A stretch of 19,274 bases of DNA, taken from positions 1-19,274 of the forward strand of contig CALBYO010000039.1 of the NCBI GenBank assembly GCA_937889705.1. The letters run 5' to 3'. This DNA comes from an uncultured Bacillota bacterium (lineage in GTDB: Bacteria; Bacillota; Clostridia; Christensenellales; UBA1242). Position numbers and translations under genes: made by a program. The notes under the pieces were generated by a model. That model saw nothing but the letters and a program-made list of their open reading frames with translations, had not been told where the DNA came from and searched no databases. This document shows positions 13,834-19,274 of this stretch, piece by piece; position 1 is the stretch's first letter, and every line of letters begins with the position of its first letter.

Positions 13834-13865
13834 AACAAAAAAAAGCAAGGTTTCACACCCTGCTT
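13834..13865 (-). terminator. Terminator of murE-mraY-murD-ftsW, enclosing the ftsW stop codon
   Basis: On the minus strand AAGCAGGGT (13865-13857) pairs with ACCTTGCTT (13851-13843, one wobble), then eight T. The TGA stop (13853-13855) lies in the loop, so the stem's first arm encodes the last ftsW residues. Confidence 0.88.
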
Positions 13866-15013
13866 TGTCTTGCAACATTCAAACATAGCCCTACCGCTGC
13901 CATAAAAACAATTAAAGATGTTGAGCCTGCTGAAATAAATGGGAGCGGCAAACCCGTTGGCGGAATTAAACCCGACACAACGCAAACATTTAAAATAACT
14001 TGAATAGCAATAACGCTGGCAACTCCTAAAACAAGAAGTGCACCAAATCTGTCTTTTGCGTTTCTTGCAACTGAAATTAAAAGATAAATCAAAACTGCAA
14101 AAACAAGCAGAGTTAAAATTGCTCCGAACAATCCGAGTTCTTCGCCAATGATTGAAAAAATAAAATCACTTTCTGAAAATGGCAAAAACATATATTTTTG
14201 ACGCGAATTACCAAGTCCAACACCGAAAAGTCCACCAGAACCGAGCGAGTAAAGCGACTGAATAAGTTGAAAGCCTTCCGCTTGCGGACTTGCCCAAGGA
14301 TTTAAAAATGCCATAAATCTTTGAACACGATATGGCTCAACAATAATAAGTGCTGGCACGGCGCACGCCGCTGGAATTCCAAGCCAAACAAAATGTTTCA
14401 TTTTTGTTCCGCCAACAAATAACATGAAAAGCATGATAAAACCAATACACATTGTGATAGACATATTCGGTTCTAAAATGACAAGCAAACAAAAACCAAG
14501 ACCGACACCTAAAACAGGCAAAAGTGTTTTAAACTTGCCAATTTTTTCATAATTATCAGATAAGTATGCCGCAGAAAATAATACAAGCGCAAATTTAGCA
14601 AATTCGCTTGGTTGAATTGTAAAAAGTCCCAAATTAAGCCATCTTTTTGCACCATAGTTTTCAACACCAATACCAGGTATAAAAACCAATGCAAGCAAAA
14701 CGGCAGAAATTATAACAACCCACCATTTAAGTTTTTTAAGTTTTTGATAGTTTATAAAAGTACAAACAAACATTGCGGCAATTCCAAGCACCGCACCAAT
14801 AATTTGTTTTGTTAGATAAAAATATGGATTTGAATAACGATAATTGGCTATATAACTGCTGGCAGAATAAACCATGATGCAGCCAAAAATGGCAAGCCCG
14901 CAAACAAGCAAAAAAATTGACAAAGTTTTGGCGTCAAAGATTTTACCTTCACGAGTGAAAAGGTTTGAAAAATTTTTATTAAAGTTTATTTTTTTAACTT
15001 TTATCCTTTTCAT
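13853..15013 (-). CDS. ftsW: SEDS-family peptidoglycan glycosyltransferase FtsW/SpoVE
   Basis: A polytopic membrane enzyme that polymerises lipid II into glycan strands, working with a class B penicillin-binding protein in septum or spore cortex synthesis. The 386 residues have about ten membrane spans starting near residue 30, with GAKRWLNLG and IQPSEFAK (121-140), LNPW (237-240), SESDFIFSIIGEELG (280-294) containing the expected catalytic Asp D283, and PPTGLPLPFISAGSTS (351-366). The N-terminal 27 residues are basic and cytoplasmic. Its place after murD matches spoVE of Bacillus, so FtsW or SpoVE are both possible by sequence. The ATG overlaps the murD stop as ATGA. murG, which normally follows, is absent; a terminator ends the operon here. 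Confidence 0.94.
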   Translation of the reverse strand: MKRIKVKKINFNKNFSNLFTREGKIFDAKTLSIFLLVCGLAIFGCIMVYSASSYIANYRYSNPYFYLTKQIIGAVLGIAAMFVCTFINYQKLKKLKWWVVIISAVLLALVFIPGIGVENYGAKRWLNLGLFTIQPSEFAKFALVLFSAAYLSDNYEKIGKFKTLLPVLGVGLGFCLLVILEPNMSITMCIGFIMLFMLFVGGTKMKHFVWLGIPAACAVPALIIVEPYRVQRFMAFLNPWASPQAEGFQLIQSLYSLGSGGLFGVGLGNSRQKYMFLPFSESDFIFSIIGEELGLFGAILTLLVFAVLIYLLISVARNAKDRFGALLVLGVASVIAIQVILNVCVVSGLIPPTGLPLPFISAGSTSLIVFMAAVGLCLNVARQSRV

Positions 15014-16371
15014 TGAATTTCCTTTTTATTATTTAAAATTACAATTTTCTTAAACGCTCTTCCTCTTTCAATATAATTTTCAAATTCGTCAAAACTTGCA
15101 CAAGCGGGTGCTAAAAGGACTGTTATTTTCCCATTTTGCATTTTAGCCAAATCCTTGGCAAAGTTAACTGCATTTTCAAAGTTATCTTTTTGCTCATAGT
15201 TCTTCATGTTATGTTTATCAAACGCATCAACAATTTTGCTTGAAGTTGCTCCAAAAACGATAAATTTTGCAATTTTTTTATTATTTTTCAACTGTTTTGC
15301 TAAATTTTCAAAGTTTTCACCTTTATCACTGCCACCTAGCAAAACAATTTTATCGCCATCAACAGCGTTAATATCTGCAACTGCACTTGCAATATTTGTT
15401 GCCTTGCTGTCGTTAATATATGTAACATTTTTTTCTTGCAAAACAACTTCCAATCTGTTTTCCAGTGGTGCAAAACTATTTATTGCGCTTTCAACTTTTT
15501 TCATGTTTAACCCTTCCAATTTAGCAATCAAAACCGCCGCCAAAACATTTTCGATGTTTTTGTTCCCAACAAGTTTTATGTTTTTCACACTCAAAAGATA
15601 CTCAATACTGTTTTCTTTAAAAAACAATCTATCTTCATGTTTAAAAATGCCTTTATAATTTTCGTTTTGGTTCTCATCGCAAGTTGAAAAATAATAAATC
15701 TTGCCTTTGCACTTGCTGGCAAAGCGCTTATAATTTTTATCGTTATAATTTAAAACAGCAATTTGATGCTTTCCTTGATTTTCAAAAATTCTTTCTTTTG
15801 CTGCTATGTATTCGTTAATATTTTTATATCTGTCCAAATGATCAGGTGCAATATTTAAAATTGAAACAATATCCGCATTAAAATTTTCAATCTTTTCAAG
15901 TTGAAAACTGCTAAGTTCAATAATAGATGTTGATTTCCTATTTGTTTTAAGAGCGATGCTTGCAAGCGGAATTCCCACATTGCCTGCAACAAAAATATTT
16001 TTTCTTTTAAATTTGCCAACGCAATTTTTGAAAATATGTCCCAAAAGGGTTATCGTTGTAGTTTTACCATTCGTTCCTGTTATGGCAATCTTTTTGCCTT
16101 TTGTAAACATTGATGCAAGTTCAATTTCGGAAATAATTCTGACATTATTTTCAATTAACTCTTGATATAACTTGCTTGTTTGAGGAATTCCTGGGCTCAC
16201 AACGGCAAAATCTAACTTTTTAATATCCAAATCTAACATCTTGTTTGGAAATCTTTTGTCGTCAAATGTCACAACATTTGCTTTCATTGTTTTTAAAAGT
16301 TCATAACTTGAAAGTCCGCTTTTGCCAAGTCCATAAACTAAAATATTTTTGTTTTTTAAAATGTTTTTCAC
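15010..16371 (-). CDS. murD: UDP-N-acetylmuramoyl-L-alanine:D-glutamate ligase MurD
   Basis: Adds D-glutamate to UDP-MurNAc-L-alanine in the cytoplasmic stage of peptidoglycan synthesis, using ATP. The 453 residues have an N-terminal Rossmann-like UDP-binding domain (VYGLGKSGLS, 12-21), SPGIP (59-63), the Walker A loop TGTNGKTT (98-105), ELSSFQLE near 166, NIAPDHLDRY near 182 and LENRLE near 315. It starts with GTG at 16371, overlapping the mraY TGA as GTGA, and its own TGA overlaps the ftsW ATG, so it is coupled on both sides. The sequence is lysine- and asparagine-rich but complete. Confidence 0.95.
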   Translation of the reverse strand: MKNILKNKNILVYGLGKSGLSSYELLKTMKANVVTFDDKRFPNKMLDLDIKKLDFAVVSPGIPQTSKLYQELIENNVRIISEIELASMFTKGKKIAITGTNGKTTTITLLGHIFKNCVGKFKRKNIFVAGNVGIPLASIALKTNRKSTSIIELSSFQLEKIENFNADIVSILNIAPDHLDRYKNINEYIAAKERIFENQGKHQIAVLNYNDKNYKRFASKCKGKIYYFSTCDENQNENYKGIFKHEDRLFFKENSIEYLLSVKNIKLVGNKNIENVLAAVLIAKLEGLNMKKVESAINSFAPLENRLEVVLQEKNVTYINDSKATNIASAVADINAVDGDKIVLLGGSDKGENFENLAKQLKNNKKIAKFIVFGATSSKIVDAFDKHNMKNYEQKDNFENAVNFAKDLAKMQNGKITVLLAPACASFDEFENYIERGRAFKKIVILNNKKEIQ

Positions 16372-17366
16372 AAACCACCCGCAAATATAGAGATAATAAC
16401 CACAAGACTGCTCATCATTATAGTTATTACTATATATACGAGTGTAATTCTGTTTTCATGCACGCCGCATTGTTGAAAGTGATGATGAATTGGCGCCATT
16501 TTAAAAATTCTCTTTTTTGTTCGCTTATAGTGCAAAACTTGCAAAATAACAGAGAGTGCCGAAATAACAAACATTATGCCGAGTAGCGGAATGTAAAGTT
16601 CGAGCCTTGAAAAAATTGCCAAACTTGCAATAAGTCCGCCAAGCGCAAGCGAGCCGGTATCCCCCATAAATATTTTTGCTGGGAAGCAATTATATGACAT
16701 ATAACCAATCAGCGCACCAATGACACAGAAGCATAACATAATCAGATTTTGAAACTCTTCAACCATGGCTGTTGACGCGGCAAGTTTTTGATACAAAAAC
16801 AAGAGCGTAACAAAACCGATAAGATAGGAAGTTGACACGCCTGCGGCAAGACCGTCAAGACCGTCAGTTAAGTTCACCGAGTTTGTCACCGCTAAATATA
16901 CCAATATTATAAATGGAATTACGCCCCAACTTAAATCAATGGTCGTTTTAACAAACGGAAGATAAATCGTTGTGCCGACTAAGTTTGAATAATAACAAAA
17001 GAAAGCAAGAATTGTTGCAATTCCCACTTGACCAATTATTTTTTGATATGGTTTTAAACCCAAATTTTGTTTGTAGCGAATTTTAATAAAGTCGTCCAAA
17101 AAGCCTAATATGCCATAGGCGAACATGGACGCAAGAGCAATGATTGCGAGAGTGTAATTCTTGGTAAAAAAGCAAAGAGCAACCAAACTGGCAACAATAA
17201 AAATTATACCACCAAGCGTTGGAGTTCCGCTTTTACCGCTATGCTCTTTCACATATTCCAAAACGGTTTGCGAAGCCTTAATCTTCTTTGACGCAGCAAT
17301 AACAAGTGGCCCTAAAATCAAAGCAACAACTAAGGTTATTAAAAACGCTAACAAATAGTAACTCAC
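16368..17366 (-). CDS. mraY: Phospho-N-acetylmuramoyl-pentapeptide transferase MraY
   Basis: Integral membrane enzyme that moves phospho-MurNAc-pentapeptide onto undecaprenyl phosphate, giving lipid I. With a GTG start at 17366 it has 332 residues and opens with a membrane segment (YYLLAFLITLVVALILGPL), as expected. Key sites are FLDDF (89-93; D91, D92), NLTDGLDGLA (165-174; D168, D171), FMGDTGS (233-239; D236) and PIHHHF (292-297). A longer frame from 17435 would add 23 cysteine/arginine-rich residues that lie inside murE and do not fit the family; the GTG has GGAGG 4 bases upstream and overlaps the murE TGA as GTGA. The same GTGA overlap links it to murD. Confidence 0.95.
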   Translation of the reverse strand: MSYYLLAFLITLVVALILGPLVIAASKKIKASQTVLEYVKEHSGKSGTPTLGGIIFIVASLVALCFFTKNYTLAIIALASMFAYGILGFLDDFIKIRYKQNLGLKPYQKIIGQVGIATILAFFCYYSNLVGTTIYLPFVKTTIDLSWGVIPFIILVYLAVTNSVNLTDGLDGLAAGVSTSYLIGFVTLLFLYQKLAASTAMVEEFQNLIMLCFCVIGALIGYMSYNCFPAKIFMGDTGSLALGGLIASLAIFSRLELYIPLLGIMFVISALSVILQVLHYKRTKKRIFKMAPIHHHFQQCGVHENRITLVYIVITIMMSSLVVIISIFAGGL

Positions 17367-18841
17367 CTTCCCTCCACCTTTGCCAAAATCGCGGCAATTT
17401 TGTCGTTTGTTTGATTCACAACATCTAAATCGCAATATGGCACTTTAACGCCATTGATGTCTTGATATTTCTCAACGCCTTTGCCAAGTATTGCAACAGC
17501 ATCACCTGGTCTAGCCAAATTTATTGCAATTTCAACCGCTTTATGCCTATCAACTATGCTAACAAACTTATCGCTTGTCATTCCACGCTCAACATCGTCA
17601 ATTATAAGTTCTGGATTTTCAAAACGCGGATTATCGCTTGTTATGATTGTAAAATCGCTAAGTTTTTCTGAAATTTGCCCCATAAGCGGCCTTTTCCCTT
17701 TATCACGATTTCCCCCACAACCAAAAACAGTGATAATGCGCTTTGGTTTTAATTCTTTTATTGCCGTTAAAATGTTTTTTATTCCGTCAGGCGTGTGCGC
17801 AAAGTCGATAATTGCACTTGCGCCATTTGCAAGTTTGACAAAGTTAAATCTGCCAGAAACAGATTTCAGGTCAGCAAGTCCTTGTGCTATAAATTTGCCT
17901 TCAATGCCAAGAGCGGCGGCGGCACTTGATGCTGCAAGCGCGTTATATATGTTAAATCTGCCAGGCAAGTTAATTTTACATTCAATGATGTTATCCATCA
18001 AATTTAAAACAAATTTTGAGCCGCTGAAAGTATTTTTTATATCAATCGCAAAACAGTCAGCAGGATTATCAAGCGCATAAGAAATTGTTGGCAAACCAAA
18101 ACTTTCAATTTTTCGTCCCCATTCGTCGTCTAAGTTTGTTACTGCCATTTTTGTAAACTTTTTAGAAAATAATCGCATTTTTACATCGCCATAATTCTCC
18201 ATAGTTTTGAAAAACTCCAAATGGTCTTGCGTCAAGTTTGAAAATATGGCAACTTCATAAATAATTCCGTAAATTTTGTTGTGAAAGATAGAGTGCGCAG
18301 ACGCCTCCATAACACAATATTCGCAACCAAATTCCACCATTTCTGCCATCAATTTTTGCATGTCCATCGGATCCGGCGTTGTTAGATTTACAGGCAAAAA
18401 TTGCTTGCCAATATACGCTCCCTCTGTGCCAATAAGTCCAACTTTGTGTCCTGCACTTTCAAGAATACTTTTTAACATGTAGGTCGTGGTGGTTTTTCCA
18501 TTAGTGCCAGTTATGGCAATCATTTTCATTTTTTTGTGCGGATTTGAATAAAAATTTGATGCCATTAGCGACAATGCTTCGCGCGTTGAATTAACCACAA
18601 CTTCGTTTTTACAAACATTTAACTTTCTTTCGCAAACGATAACTTTTGCTCCGTTCTTTATTGCATCAGCGGCAAATTTATGCCCGTCTGTGTTTTCACC
18701 AACCAAGCAAACAAAAATTGCGTTTTCGCTTTCTGCATACCTATTTCTGCTATCAAAAGAAATGCTTGTGATGTCCAAATCCAAATTGCCATCAAACTTT
18801 TCTTTCAAAGGAATATTTAACAAAATGTCTTTTAATTTCAT
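17363..18841 (-). CDS. murE: UDP-MurNAc-L-Ala-D-Glu:meso-diaminopimelate ligase MurE
   Basis: Adds the third peptide residue to the peptidoglycan precursor. The 492 residues have an N-terminal UDP-sugar domain, TGTNGKTTT (111-119), TTPDP (154-158), NLTQDHLEFF (202-211), the lysine K221 that is carbamylated in the family, and the specificity motif DNPRFE (403-408), which points to meso-diaminopimelate rather than lysine. The late motif usually written GKGHE reads GKGVE (453-457): the His is replaced while the Glu that contacts the diamino acid is kept. It is the first gene of the wall cluster here, with AAGGA before the ATG, and no clear promoter was found. MurF and penicillin-binding protein genes that often neighbour it are not in the window. 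Confidence 0.95.
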   Translation of the reverse strand: MKLKDILLNIPLKEKFDGNLDLDITSISFDSRNRYAESENAIFVCLVGENTDGHKFAADAIKNGAKVIVCERKLNVCKNEVVVNSTREALSLMASNFYSNPHKKMKMIAITGTNGKTTTTYMLKSILESAGHKVGLIGTEGAYIGKQFLPVNLTTPDPMDMQKLMAEMVEFGCEYCVMEASAHSIFHNKIYGIIYEVAIFSNLTQDHLEFFKTMENYGDVKMRLFSKKFTKMAVTNLDDEWGRKIESFGLPTISYALDNPADCFAIDIKNTFSGSKFVLNLMDNIIECKINLPGRFNIYNALAASSAAAALGIEGKFIAQGLADLKSVSGRFNFVKLANGASAIIDFAHTPDGIKNILTAIKELKPKRIITVFGCGGNRDKGKRPLMGQISEKLSDFTIITSDNPRFENPELIIDDVERGMTSDKFVSIVDRHKAVEIAINLARPGDAVAILGKGVEKYQDINGVKVPYCDLDVVNQTNDKIAAILAKVEGR

Positions 18842-18912
18842 ATATTTTTCCTTGAAATATCATACAAAGTTATTTATCAAAATTGACTAGATAAGCAAAA
18901 ATAGACAAAAAG

Positions 18913-18938
18913 TTGTTAAAAAAGCCCTTTTATAACAA
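18913..18938. repeat. Imperfect inverted repeat between murE and the divergent kinase gene
   Basis: TTGTTA (18913-18918) and TAACAA (18933-18938) flank AAAAG/CTTTT, centred on CCC. It may be an operator for one or both divergent genes. The T-run needed for a terminator is lacking. Confidence 0.4.
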
Positions 18939-18971
18939 TTATGCTAAATTAATTTAAAATATGGAAAATTG

Positions 18972-18980
18972 TGTTATAAT
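18972..18980 (+). promoter_or_regulatory. Extended -10 promoter of the + strand kinase gene
   Basis: TGTTATAAT gives a perfect TATAAT (18975-18980) with the extended TGn. The -35 region (TTTAAA near 18953) is weak, which the extended -10 can offset. The start codon is 16 bases downstream. Confidence 0.65.
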
Positions 18981-18996
18981 AATTTTTGGGAGTACT

Positions 18997-19274
18997 ATGA
19001 AAAACGAAGAATTAACAAAAAATAAAATCGACATTGAAAAACTCAATTTTGACGCCATTGAAAACTTGCCAAATTTGATTTTGGAAGGAGAAAATTATTT
19101 CAATAACCAAATCGCCGAAATTTGCAAAAAGGTTTGTCAAAATGAAAGTATTAAAATAATTTTGCTTGCTGGACCATCTGCCGCAGGCAAAACAACAACT
19201 TCAAATTTGCTCGCTTTGCACTTTGGTATGCTTTCAAAGCGCGTGGTTACTGTGTCGCTAGACAACTTTTTTGT
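18997..19274 (+). CDS. P-loop kinase, uridine kinase/phosphoribulokinase-like, 3' end cut by the window
   Basis: Only the first 92 residues are inside the window. They hold about 50 charged, helical residues, then strand IKIILLA and Walker A GPSAAGKT (59-66), followed by TTSNLLALHFGMLSKRVVTVSLDNFF, the order seen in uridine kinase-like proteins, where SxDNF/Y follows the first strands. The ATG has GGGAG 4 bases upstream and an extended -10 promoter. It runs divergently from murE with a 154-base gap. The first part would fit long relatives that carry an N-terminal extension before the kinase domain. The substrate cannot be judged from the fragment. Confidence 0.75.
   Translation, partial: MKNEELTKNKIDIEKLNFDAIENLPNLILEGENYFNNQIAEICKKVCQNESIKIILLAGPSAAGKTTTSNLLALHFGMLSKRVVTVSLDNFF

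Noticed and set aside
15206..15658. A 150-residue open frame on the + strand opposite murD
   Set aside because: Fully antisense to murD; the long phenylalanine/leucine runs come from reading AT-rich codons backwards. No family match was recognised.
17364..17435. The longer mraY start at 17435
   Set aside because: It adds 23 non-family residues inside murE; the GTG at 17366 has GGAGG and gives the normal length and N-terminal membrane span.
17481..18080. A 199-residue open frame on the + strand opposite murE
   Set aside because: It lies fully antisense to a complete, motif-bearing murE, is serine/proline-rich as expected of a mirror frame, and has no ribosome site.
1..19274. Mollicute-type code, CRISPR arrays, tRNA genes
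   Set aside because: TGA is used as a stop in murE, mraY, murD and ftsW; no regularly spaced repeats or cloverleaf sequences were seen on either strand.

Overview
The window is low-GC, densely packed bacterial chromosome, best read as an uncultured member of the Firmicutes, probably Clostridia. The evidence is a MurE with the meso-diaminopimelate motif (DNPR), an ISC-type NifS/IscU pair, the sporulation-family genes yqfC and yqfD beside ybeY and era, strong Shine-Dalgarno sites and textbook sigma-A promoters. TGA acts as a stop in several genes, so this is the standard bacterial code and not a mollicute code. No rRNA, tRNA, CRISPR array, insertion sequence or prophage is visible. Almost everything reads on the minus strand. 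The two exceptions are a 55-residue ribbon-helix-helix protein (9877-10044) and a truncated P-loop kinase at the right edge.

Layout from left to right. 1-177: no supported gene; a run of hairpins including tandem terminators. 178-1750: iscS-iscU, with its own promoter and terminators. 1905-5896: an RlmI-like methyltransferase behind ileS. The IleRS is of the long eukaryote-like type 2 and has a rearranged active-site signature (KLHH where HIGH is usual). 6001-6845: two small helical proteins of unknown function in their own transcription unit. 6895-9728: yqfC-yqfD-ybeY-era, a compressed form of the Bacillus cluster without phoH. 9814-10106: the divergent ribbon-helix-helix gene with tandem operator-like repeats and tandem terminators. 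10144-13779: an accessory stretch with a HIT protein, a GNAT acetyltransferase, a phosphatidylserine decarboxylase, a CYTH protein and a P-loop kinase. 13853-18841: murE-mraY-murD-ftsW. 18997-19274: the start of a uridine-kinase-like gene.

How the genes work together. murE-mraY-murD-ftsW is a core of the division and cell-wall cluster, tied together by three 4-base start/stop overlaps and closed by a terminator that contains the ftsW stop codon, with no murG following. iscS-iscU supplies Fe-S clusters. ileS, the methyltransferase, ybeY and era all serve translation or ribosome maturation.

The most unusual points are the KLHH IleRS, the unknown two-gene operon, and a nearly identical 34-base promoter/operator block (33 of 34 positions) in front of both the HIT and GNAT genes. 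Several starts were moved from the longest open frame on Shine-Dalgarno and family-length grounds: mraY, HIT, yqfD and the second small unknown gene.
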